Below, one piece after another: positions 7,402-14,263 of a DNA stretch of 15,136 bases. Within the stretch, counting starts at the first letter, position 1. Every line of letters begins with the position of its first letter. Made by a program: the position numbers and the translations under genes. The stretch comes from Methanobacteriota archaeon. Lineage in GTDB: Archaea > Thermoplasmatota > Poseidoniia > Poseidoniales > Poseidoniaceae. The notes beneath the pieces were generated by a model that was not told the origin of the DNA, did no database searches, and saw only the letters and a list, made by a program, of their open reading frames with translations. The stretch lies in NCBI GenBank assembly GCA_002726845.1, contig PBSP01000073.1, positions 1 through 15,136 on the forward strand. Reading direction: 5' to 3'.

Positions 7402-8211
7402 CTATCCCACCAAAACAAAGGCCATGTCCGAGATGATGTCTTCCGCCACAGCAATGGTCCACAAGTCGCCAACAAATACGAAGCCCAGACTTGCCCAAAA
7501 CCAGAATCCATGTGACCGATTAAAGACACTGATGCGCTTGAAGAGACGACCGCGCAGTGCGGAAATACCGCTTGCCCATCTGTCAAGACTTCCTCCAGCG
7601 AGGTGTCGAAGTGCATGGCATGATGTCACGTACATGGTTAAGAGAAACGCTTCTGTTGCCATGATGAAGGTGCCAAAAGAGAAGCCCCAACCGGCATCAA
7701 AATGCAGGGTGTGGGTGACGTCCCACCACTTAATGACGATGATGATCATCGCTGCATAGAGAAAGTAACGATGAAGATTGTTGAAAATAAACAGTCCCTT
7801 TTCTCCACCGTAACCGATTTTTTTGTTGATTTCCGGTTCATCGACCCAGCATCCAGTGGGTGACTGAAAGAAGGTTCTGTAGTAGACTCTGCGCATGTAG
7901 TAGCACGTCCCACGGAATCCAAAAGGAATCCAGAGAACGAGAATGGCTGCGTTTACCCAAGAGGGGTGATTCCACTCATTGAGACCAAAAAGACTCCATT
8001 CCAAAATGTTCGGTGAAAATATTGGCGATACCACTGTCGAGCCTTTTAGACTGTAAGAAATGCTTTCCGGGAAGAGAATCAGTCTCCATGCGGTGTAAAC
8101 CAATGCGGCGGTAAGCGCAAGCCCCATCCAAAAGGGCTGAGCCCACCAGTTGTCGATTCTATCGGTCCTTCCTAGCCCGTTTATGACGGGAAGTTTGATG
8201 CCCTCGCCCAT
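7402..8211 (-). CDS. sdhC: succinate dehydrogenase membrane anchor, actinobacterial Sdh1-like (possible Rieske-type cluster)
   Basis: This 269-residue integral membrane protein sits directly upstream of sdhA and is the only anchor gene in the operon; no separate sdhD is present. About five hydrophobic helices are visible near 26-46, 86-100, 146-168, 176-198 and 236-256. From memory, its layout and motifs match the single large anchor of mycobacterial Sdh1, for which a membrane-embedded Rieske-like 2Fe-2S cluster has been reported. The shared-looking motifs are GFRGTCYYMRR (98-108, Cys103), NNLHRYF (144-150, His147) and TSCHALRHLAGG (196-207, Cys198, His199, His203). It lacks the usual SdhC/SdhD heme signature as far as I can judge. 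A Shine-Dalgarno AAGGTG on the minus strand (8223-8218) stands 6 bases before the ATG. The anchor assignment is firm from context; the cluster is inferred. Confidence 0.85.
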   Translation of the reverse strand: MGEGIKLPVINGLGRTDRIDNWWAQPFWMGLALTAALVYTAWRLILFPESISYSLKGSTVVSPIFSPNILEWSLFGLNEWNHPSWVNAAILVLWIPFGFRGTCYYMRRVYYRTFFQSPTGCWVDEPEINKKIGYGGEKGLFIFNNLHRYFLYAAMIIIVIKWWDVTHTLHFDAGWGFSFGTFIMATEAFLLTMYVTSCHALRHLAGGSLDRWASGISALRGRLFKRISVFNRSHGFWFWASLGFVFVGDLWTIAVAEDIISDMAFVLVG

Positions 8212-8217
8212 TGGTCA

Positions 8218-8223
8218 CACCTT
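8218..8223 (-). promoter_or_regulatory. Shine-Dalgarno site of the sdh anchor gene
   Basis: On the minus strand AAGGTG is followed by six bases and the ATG at 8211. Just upstream, TCCCG-GTA-CGGGA (8224-8236) could form a short hairpin next to the ribosome site. No convincing TATA box is visible in the 114-base gap after the aldehyde dehydrogenase, so read-through from that gene is possible. Confidence 0.6.
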
Positions 8224-8325
8224 TCCCGGTACGGGAGATAGTACACCCAATACACAAGGGGTCTTTGAGGTTGGCCCTTGAGCAGTGTGCCAATTATGAA
8301 AGAAAATGTTGCGCATTTTGAACGA

Positions 8326-9954
8326 TTAGACCAGTTCGTTCCATCGAACCTCTGCTTCAACCATTTCGATTTCGTCGACATCCATTTGTGCGAGTTGCAG
8401 TTTTCCAGACAGTTCATCGTTTACTGCATGCCAATAGGAATAGGCCTCAATAACCCAAATCCCAGATTCACGTGTGCCGTTTCCGCTGCCTTTGACACCA
8501 CCAAACGGTAGATGTGCCTCTGCACCGGTGGTTGAGTTGTTGATTCCTGTCATTCCCGCTTTGATACCGGTTTTAAAGCGATAGGCTTCGAGACGATCGT
8601 TGGTGTAGATTGCCGAGGAGAGGCCGTAAGGGCTTGCGTTTGCGAGATGAAGGGCGTGATCGAAATCGTCCGCTTTCACCAAGGTTACAGCTGGACCAAA
8701 CAACTCTTCGTGGAAGCATCGCATGTCTTCTGTAACGTCTGAATAAACGTGGGGCCACATGAAGACTCCTTCTTCTGCTGTTCCAACAAATCCTGAAGGC
8801 TGGTTGTCCGATGTAATCCGACCTTTGCCGTAGAGCTTGGTTGCACCATCATCTTCGCAGATTTTGATGACTTCCAGGAAGTCTTTTGCATATTTTTCGG
8901 ACAGCATCGATCCATAGAGAACATCGTCATGCTCGAGTGAATCTCCGATGCGTGTTGCATGGACTTTTGCCATCAATTTCTCAACAAATTCTTCGTAAAT
9001 GTCCTTGTGGACAATTAAATTTCCAAGGGATGTACATCGTTGTCCTGCGGTTCCAAAGCCGGCCCAATAAGCGCCTTCAACAGCATTTTCGATGTTGGCG
9101 GAAGGCATGATAACCAATGGGTTCTTCCCGCCGAGTTCAAGAGAGCAGGAAACGAGGTTCCGTCCACAAACCTCGCCGATCATCTTTCCGATTGCGGTTG
9201 AACCTGTGAACGAAATTTTGTTGACACGACCTTCATCGACCGCATCGATGAGGTACTGCCCAGCGCCGCTTCCCTTACCGTGGACGAGGTTGATTACTCC
9301 GTCAGGCAATCCTGCTTGGTGCATAATTCGAGCTAGAGCAAAGGACAGTAGCGGAGAGTCTTGCGGCGATTTCCAAACGCATGTGTTGCCGCACATGATC
9401 GCTGGAATCATTTTCCAGAAGGGGACTGCGGACGGGAAATTGCATGCGTTGATGATGCCGCAAACGCCGAGTGGGCGGCGGTAGGTGAACAACTCCTTGT
9501 CCGGTAGTTCAGAGTTTACGGTTTGCCCATAGAGTCGTCGTCCCTCGGACTGGAAAAACAAACATGTATCGATGGCCTCTTGAATTTCACCACCGCATTC
9601 TTTCAACGTCTTTCCAATTTCTCGTGCTTGCAATCGCACGAGGTCTTCCTTGTGTTCCATCAGCAAGCGGCCCATGTTTCCGATAATTTGTCCACGTGTT
9701 GGAGCGGGCGTTGCCGACCAAGACGGGAACGCAGCATGCGCCGCATCAAGCGCCGCACCGACATCGTCTCGTGTTGAGAGTGGAAAGACGCCAAGGATGT
9801 CGCTTAACAGTGCGGGATTTTGCGATTGGAAGGTGCCGCCATCGCTGGCTTCGGCCAATTTTCCGTTGATGATGTTGAACCCTTTCACGCTCGGACGGTT
9901 TTTCGGATTGTTGGCTTCAATAAATGTCAGACCTGCTTCGAGTACGTGGACCAT
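8326..9954 (-). CDS. NAD(P)+-dependent aldehyde dehydrogenase
   Basis: This classic ALDH-superfamily enzyme oxidises an aldehyde to a carboxylic acid. Numbered from the ATG at 9954 (542 residues), visible residues are Asn172 in NACNFP (oxyanion site), the general base Glu273 in ELGGKNP, the catalytic Cys307 in GTAGQRCTS, EELFGP near the second half, and FGGVKGSGNG near the C-terminus. The cofactor-site segment reads WKSPQDSP (194-201), with Gln198 where NAD-preferring ALDHs usually carry Glu, so NADP use is possible. The substrate is not evident. The SELPDKE segment recalls alpha-ketoglutaric- and other semialdehyde dehydrogenases, but only generically. The start is uncertain: ATG 10002 and GTG 10005 give a longer N-terminus of Arg/His-rich, family-unlike sequence, and GTG 9960 is another option. 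It lies upstream of sdhC on the same strand. Confidence 0.88.
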   Translation of the reverse strand: MVHVLEAGLTFIEANNPKNRPSVKGFNIINGKLAEASDGGTFQSQNPALLSDILGVFPLSTRDDVGAALDAAHAAFPSWSATPAPTRGQIIGNMGRLLMEHKEDLVRLQAREIGKTLKECGGEIQEAIDTCLFFQSEGRRLYGQTVNSELPDKELFTYRRPLGVCGIINACNFPSAVPFWKMIPAIMCGNTCVWKSPQDSPLLSFALARIMHQAGLPDGVINLVHGKGSGAGQYLIDAVDEGRVNKISFTGSTAIGKMIGEVCGRNLVSCSLELGGKNPLVIMPSANIENAVEGAYWAGFGTAGQRCTSLGNLIVHKDIYEEFVEKLMAKVHATRIGDSLEHDDVLYGSMLSEKYAKDFLEVIKICEDDGATKLYGKGRITSDNQPSGFVGTAEEGVFMWPHVYSDVTEDMRCFHEELFGPAVTLVKADDFDHALHLANASPYGLSSAIYTNDRLEAYRFKTGIKAGMTGINNSTTGAEAHLPFGGVKGSGNGTRESGIWVIEAYSYWHAVNDELSGKLQLAQMDVDEIEMVEAEVRWNELV

Positions 9955-10002
9955 AGCCACTCGAGTCCGATACCCTCCATGAAGGCTACGATGCAATCGC
10001 AT

Positions 10003-10061
10003 CACATTTTAAGGGATTTTCTCAACTCATGGTTTTAGTACTCTCGCAACTTGGAGTTGGT
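10003..10061. promoter_or_regulatory. divergent promoter region between aldehyde dehydrogenase and Cdc48
   Basis: Two A/T boxes are seen: the palindromic TTTTAA at 10007-10012 and TTTTAGTA at 10033-10040. On the plus strand the second is centred about 26 bases before the ATG at 10062, which fits a leaderless Cdc48 message. On the minus strand the first would start transcription near 9983, upstream of the ATG at 9954. The second box read on the minus strand would instead start near 10010 and suit the longer aldehyde dehydrogenase start. Sequence alone does not settle this. Confidence 0.4.
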
Positions 10062-12287
10062 ATGTCCGGAGAAGAAAGCGAGGTATCACTACGCGTAGCA
10101 AAAGCCATTCCGTCAGACGTAGGTCACGGCCGAGCACGAATTTCAGGAGAACACGGACTCGACCTAAAACCGGGCGACATCGTTGAAATCAAAGGTGAGA
10201 AGCGTTCAACAGCCGCTATTTACTGGCGAAGCCGTCCAGAAGACGCAAAGATGGACATCATCCGAATCGACGGAATTATTCGCAAGAATGCTGGCGTTAG
10301 TTTAGGTGACAGGGTTACCATTACCAAAGCTGAAGCCAAGGAGTGCACCAAACTCACACTTTCACCAGTGATGGCCAACAAGCAGAAGGTCAAGTTTGGC
10401 CCTGGAATCGAAGGATTTGCCCGTCGTGGTCTTTCCAAGCGTCCTGTGATGGCAGGTGATAGGATTTTCATCCCGGGCATGACGCTGTTCGCCGAAGCAT
10501 TGCCGTTTGCAGTTGTTCAAACCACGCCAAAAGGCATTGTCAAGGTTACAAGCGATACGGACATCATCATCAAGGACGAGGCCATCGATGACGAAGATGT
10601 TGGTCAATCCGAAGGCATCACTTACGAGGATGTTGGAGGCATAGGCCAACAACTCCAGAAGGTTCGAGAAATGATTGAGTTACCACTCAAGCATCCAGAG
10701 TTGTTCCGTCGTCTTGGAATTGATCCACCGAAGGGAGTTCTGCTTCACGGGCCTCCGGGAACCGGGAAAACCATGATTGCAAAAGCCGTTGCAACCGAGG
10801 TTAACGCTCATTTCAAATCTATAAACGGTCCTGAAATCATCTCAAAGTACTACGGTGAATCCGAAAAACAACTCAGAGAAATCTTTGACGAGGCGAGTGA
10901 GAAGTCCCCGGCAATCATCTTTATCGACGAAATAGATTCCATTTGCCCAAAACGAGAAGATGTAAGCGGAGAGGTCGAGAGACGTGTCGTTGCTCAAATG
11001 CTTACGTTGCTGGACGGTATGCAGGGAAGGGACAACGTTGTCGTGATTGGAGCGACAAACCGCAGAGATGCTCTTGACCCTGCGCTTCGTCGAGGAGGCA
11101 GGTTTGATCGAGAGATTGAGATTGGCGTCCCCGACCGTGAAGGGCGAAAGGAAATCATGGAAGTCCACACACGTCAGATGCCGATAGCTGATGATTTTGA
11201 GATCAGTTGGGTCTTGGACAACACCTACGGTTTCGTCGGTGCAGACTTAGCAGCACTCGTACGAGAAGCAGCAATGAAGGCGCTACGCCGATATTTGCCT
11301 GAAATTGACCTTGATGAAGAGACGATTCCTCCAGAGGTATTGGAGAAGATGGAAGTCCGAATGGACGATTTCCGCTCTGCGATTAGGGATGTTGAACCAT
11401 CGGCTTTGAGAGAAATCTATGTTGAGGTTCCGGAAATTGCATGGAACGAGGTTGGTGGACTTGATGAGGTCAAAGATCGACTCAAAGAATCCGTCGAATG
11501 GCCACTAACCAAGCCTGAAGTGTTTGAGCATTTCAACATCAAACCACCCCGAGGTATTGTTTTGTTTGGAGCACCCGGGACAGGAAAAACACTCCTTGCC
11601 AAGGCAATCGCCAACGAGGCACAAGCCAACTTCATATCCATCAAAGGACCTGAAATGATTTCGAAATGGGTCGGCGAATCTGAGCGTGGGATACGTGAGA
11701 TTTTCAAGAAGGCAAAGCAATCCTCCCCTTCGATTATCTTCCTCGATGAATTCGAATCCATCGCCAGCATGCGAAGTGCGTCAAACGGCGAAGGTAGCGA
11801 CGTCGGTAATCGAGTTGTGAATCAACTTTTGGCAAGCATGGACGGTGTCGAATCCCTTGATGGCGTGATTGTCGTCGCTGCCACCAATCGTCCAGAAATG
11901 ATCGACCCTGCTCTTCTACGAAGCGGCAGATTTGAGCGCGTTCTTCACGTGCCACCTCCAGACCATGGTGCCCGTGAGGCCATTTTCGAAATACATTCCA
12001 AGGGCATGCCACTTTCGAAATTCTCAACCAAAGATTTGTTGGGCAACATGGAAGGATTTACCGGAGCAGACATCGAAGCCGTTTGCCGAGAAGCAGCTCT
12101 TATTGCAATGCGTGAAGAGAAAAAGAAAGTCAGTAAAAAGCACTTTGACGAGGCAATCACTCGCGTTCGACCAACCGTTACGCCAGAAATGCTCGAGTAT
12201 TATCAGAAGATGGAAACACGACTCACCTCTGGTTTGTCGAACATTAAGCGTTCTCGAGATTATGGTTTTGGAATCGAAACGATGTGA
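10062..12287 (+). CDS. Cdc48/VAT-type double AAA+ ATPase
   Basis: This 741-residue protein is an archaeal p97/Cdc48 homologue, a hexameric unfoldase that pulls apart protein complexes and feeds the proteasome. The N domain has a double-psi barrel (about 5-90) and a second subdomain up to about 170. D1 has Walker A GPPGTGKT (230-237), pore segment KYYGES (262-267), Walker B IIFIDEID (285-292) and arginine-finger region RRGGRFDR (343-350). D2 has Walker A GAPGTGKT (503-510), pore segment KWVGES (535-540), Walker B IIFLDEFES (558-566) and LRSGRFER (619-626). Both catalytic Glu residues are intact. The C-terminus ends GFGIETM, without a clear HbYX proteasome-docking motif. The start at 10062 was chosen because MSGEESEVSLRVAKA matches Cdc48 N-termini and the 11 earlier in-frame residues do not. 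The gene is probably leaderless. Confidence 0.95.
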   Translation: MSGEESEVSLRVAKAIPSDVGHGRARISGEHGLDLKPGDIVEIKGEKRSTAAIYWRSRPEDAKMDIIRIDGIIRKNAGVSLGDRVTITKAEAKECTKLTLSPVMANKQKVKFGPGIEGFARRGLSKRPVMAGDRIFIPGMTLFAEALPFAVVQTTPKGIVKVTSDTDIIIKDEAIDDEDVGQSEGITYEDVGGIGQQLQKVREMIELPLKHPELFRRLGIDPPKGVLLHGPPGTGKTMIAKAVATEVNAHFKSINGPEIISKYYGESEKQLREIFDEASEKSPAIIFIDEIDSICPKREDVSGEVERRVVAQMLTLLDGMQGRDNVVVIGATNRRDALDPALRRGGRFDREIEIGVPDREGRKEIMEVHTRQMPIADDFEISWVLDNTYGFVGADLAALVREAAMKALRRYLPEIDLDEETIPPEVLEKMEVRMDDFRSAIRDVEPSALREIYVEVPEIAWNEVGGLDEVKDRLKESVEWPLTKPEVFEHFNIKPPRGIVLFGAPGTGKTLLAKAIANEAQANFISIKGPEMISKWVGESERGIREIFKKAKQSSPSIIFLDEFESIASMRSASNGEGSDVGNRVVNQLLASMDGVESLDGVIVVAATNRPEMIDPALLRSGRFERVLHVPPPDHGAREAIFEIHSKGMPLSKFSTKDLLGNMEGFTGADIEAVCREAALIAMREEKKKVSKKHFDEAITRVRPTVTPEMLEYYQKMETRLTSGLSNIKRSRDYGFGIETM

Positions 12288-12339
12288 GGATGGAAACGGT
12301 CAAGGCCTATCATGCTGAGGGGACTGTAAGGCGAATCCC

Positions 12340-12582
12340 ATGGCATCAAGTTTCGGCCAGGAAATGTTTGGACGCACAGTTCAAGACAAAAAGGGAAAGA
12401 AACTCGGCACACTGGCAGACTTTGTTATCGACCTCTCAAGCGGTGAAATTTGTGAACTTCTCATCCGATGTGCAGAGAACATTGACGCAAATCGTCTTCC
12501 GTTTCCGTTCAAAGATGGCACTGTAGCCATTCCATCAACTGAAGTTTCTGCTTTCGGACATGTGATTATGCTCAAAATCTGA
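12340..12582 (+). CDS. small PRC-barrel domain protein
   Basis: This 80-residue protein consists of a single PRC barrel. It opens with F.G..V.D..GKKLGTL.DFVIDL.SGEI, continues with a L..RC segment, and ends in DGTVAIPSTEV.AFGHVIML. Stand-alone PRC-barrel proteins of this length are widespread in archaea. Some (the haloarchaeal CdpB group) act as adaptors in FtsZ-based division, and CdvA of other archaea also begins with a PRC barrel, so a scaffold or cell-division role is possible but not shown here. It starts 52 bases after the Cdc48 stop and could be co-transcribed with it. No good Shine-Dalgarno site precedes the ATG at 12340. An internal ATG at 12364 would remove the first strand and is less likely. 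Confidence 0.8.
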   Translation: MASSFGQEMFGRTVQDKKGKKLGTLADFVIDLSSGEICELLIRCAENIDANRLPFPFKDGTVAIPSTEVSAFGHVIMLKI

Positions 12583-12600
12583 TGAGCATTTTTCCATCAG
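12579..12600 (+). terminator. weak hairpin at the end of the PRC-barrel gene
   Basis: CTGATG (12579-12584) and CATCAG (12595-12600) can form a 6-bp stem around a T-rich 10-base loop. The stem includes the stop codon. It may end the Cdc48/PRC transcript before the DUF4350 gene, but the stem is short and the call is tentative. Confidence 0.25.
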
Positions 12601-12658
12601 GGTTGGACAACCTTCTAAACCGATGTGAAAGCGTGTACGTCTGAACGGTGTACTAGGT

Positions 12659-12665
12659 AGGTGAT
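12659..12665 (+). promoter_or_regulatory. Shine-Dalgarno site of the DUF4350 gene
   Basis: AGGTGAT stands 6 bases before the ATG at 12672 and decides that start. Its presence means the mRNA has a real leader. The gene is therefore either served by a promoter in 12583-12650 (a weak TTCTAAAC near 12613-12620 is the only candidate) or by read-through. Confidence 0.7.
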
Positions 12666-12671
12666 GAAAGG

Positions 12672-14258
12672 ATGTCGGACCGAAGCAAAAATCTCAAGCG
12701 GATTGGCCTTCAAATTGCATTTTGGTCCGTACTCGGTATCCTGCTTTTCACGATTCTACAAAATTTCATCAACATCAGTCAAACCAGCCAACTTTCTGCC
12801 TACGATGATGATTGGGACGATATGTCAGCCTTTCGCGAGGACATCAACGCTATGGGTGTTGAAACCAAATCGCTTGTGAGTAGTCCTCTCCTCCTTGCCG
12901 ATATTGAGGATCCACGAAATACAGTCTTCGTTGTAGCTGGCGTTGAAAGAGATACGCTCTCCTTCCCACAATTTGATGAGGACGGATTCATTACAATATC
13001 GACCGAAGACGGTTATTCTCCTTCAGAAATCGAAGCAATTGTCGAATTTGTTGACAATGGAGGCACCGTCGTCGTCCTTGAGGACTTTGGTTACGCTGGT
13101 TCCATCGGTGAAGCATACGGTGTTCGCTACTCTGGTCACAAATTGTATGATACAAACTATGTGGATGAGCTTGACCATAATTACATCTGGATGTGCCTCC
13201 AAGAACGACCATGTGGCACAAACAATACCGTACTCGCTCCTGACACCATCGACCAGCATGAGCGATGGTCATCGGACGTAGGTGCGCACCCATGTTCAAA
13301 ATTTGACGGTCAAGAAATGACAAAATCTGAAGCAGGGCTGTGTCAACAGCATTGGGTTAAAATCTCGGGCGAATTGGGTCGAATTGAATACAATGGAACG
13401 TACACGATGTTGTTAAACAACGCCACAGGACTCGAAATCGTCCCCGGTGTTCGTGGTGCACTGAAAGATGTTAGCGTTCGTGCTGTCACCACCAATCAGG
13501 CAGTTCTCGATGTTAACGGAGATGGTGAGGCTTGGGGTCCAGACATTCGCGGTCAATTCAACCTTTCAATCGAAGCGTGTGCATCGACCAATTGCGATCC
13601 AAACGAAGGCGGTCGCGTGTTCTTTGTTGCCGATGGTAGTGCTCTCATCAATGCGATATACGATTACGAAGGGTTCCAAGAAGGCAAGTACGGCCCAACG
13701 GACACATTAATTCCTCCAAACAACAACTCAAAATGGGCACTCGATGTTATCGCTGAAAGCCTGATGAGCACACTGGAAGGCGAAATTGGACCAGCAGAGA
13801 ATGCTTTGGTCATTTTCGATGAAAGCCGTCACCCTCAAAATGCACTGTTGGCTGATTCATACAACACTGTCTACTTCTTGTTGGTTTATTTCACTGGAGA
13901 AGGCCTTGCAATGTTGGCGCTCTTTGTTGTGCTGTTCATCACCTTTGAGGCTGTGCTTCTCAAGAAGCGAGACCCCGAACCGTGGCGCCACGTGTTTAGC
14001 ATCATTTACTACGGATTTGGTGATGCAAACCGATACACATATTACGCAAAAACCGAGAAAATACGGCAGGTGTTTCTCTCGAAAGTTCGAAATCAAAATG
14101 GATTAACTGTGGAAGAATTCCACGCCATGTCGGCCAAAGAATTGGTTGGATTGATACAAGATCCTGTCCTGGCGAAATTTGCTATTGAGCCCGGCAAATA
14201 TTCCTTGGAACAATCTGTAGCTTTGGTCAAGCGAATCAAGGCATGGGGGCGCAGGTGA
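12672..14258 (+). CDS. DUF4350-family membrane protein of a DUF58-type locus
   Basis: The 528-residue protein has an N-terminal membrane helix (about 12-32). A large outer domain begins with the DUF4350 pattern, including SPSEIEAIVEFVDNGGTVVV and LEDFG (about 116-139), a Rossmann-like fold related to glutamine-amidotransferase-like domains but without a recognised catalytic triad. A second helix lies near 411-430, followed by a basic cytoplasmic tail of about 100 residues. The outer part carries cysteines in WMCLQERPC, HPCSKF, GLCQQ and EACASTNC segments, six in all, likely forming disulfides. DUF4350 proteins commonly neighbour MoxR ATPases and DUF58 proteins, a link proposed to serve assembly or maturation of surface or membrane complexes. 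Here the stop overlaps the ribosome site of the following DUF58 gene, so the two are surely one operon. The exact molecular role is unknown. Confidence 0.8.
   Translation: MSDRSKNLKRIGLQIAFWSVLGILLFTILQNFINISQTSQLSAYDDDWDDMSAFREDINAMGVETKSLVSSPLLLADIEDPRNTVFVVAGVERDTLSFPQFDEDGFITISTEDGYSPSEIEAIVEFVDNGGTVVVLEDFGYAGSIGEAYGVRYSGHKLYDTNYVDELDHNYIWMCLQERPCGTNNTVLAPDTIDQHERWSSDVGAHPCSKFDGQEMTKSEAGLCQQHWVKISGELGRIEYNGTYTMLLNNATGLEIVPGVRGALKDVSVRAVTTNQAVLDVNGDGEAWGPDIRGQFNLSIEACASTNCDPNEGGRVFFVADGSALINAIYDYEGFQEGKYGPTDTLIPPNNNSKWALDVIAESLMSTLEGEIGPAENALVIFDESRHPQNALLADSYNTVYFLLVYFTGEGLAMLALFVVLFITFEAVLLKKRDPEPWRHVFSIIYYGFGDANRYTYYAKTEKIRQVFLSKVRNQNGLTVEEFHAMSAKELVGLIQDPVLAKFAIEPGKYSLEQSVALVKRIKAWGRR
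14253..14258 (+). promoter_or_regulatory. Shine-Dalgarno site of the DUF58 gene, overlapping the DUF4350 stop
   Basis: AGGTGA, which contains the TGA stop of the upstream gene, stands 5 bases before the ATG at 14264. This favours 14264 over the in-frame ATG at 14243 and GTG at 14255 and implies coupled translation. Confidence 0.65.
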
Positions 14259-14263
14259 GAATT

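Noticed and set aside
7398..7616. In-frame extension of SdhA by 73 codons
   Set aside because: It overlaps the end of the anchor gene in another frame and has no flavoprotein similarity; the ATG at 7397 sits 4 bases after the anchor stop.
8224..8236. Short TCCCG-GTA-CGGGA inverted repeat before sdhC as an operator or riboswitch
   Set aside because: A 5-bp stem with a 3-base loop is easily found by chance and matches no known regulatory motif; it is only mentioned with the ribosome site.
10029..10061. Upstream ATG of the Cdc48 gene
   Set aside because: The 11 extra residues do not match Cdc48 N-termini, and the nearby A/T box fits a start at 10062.
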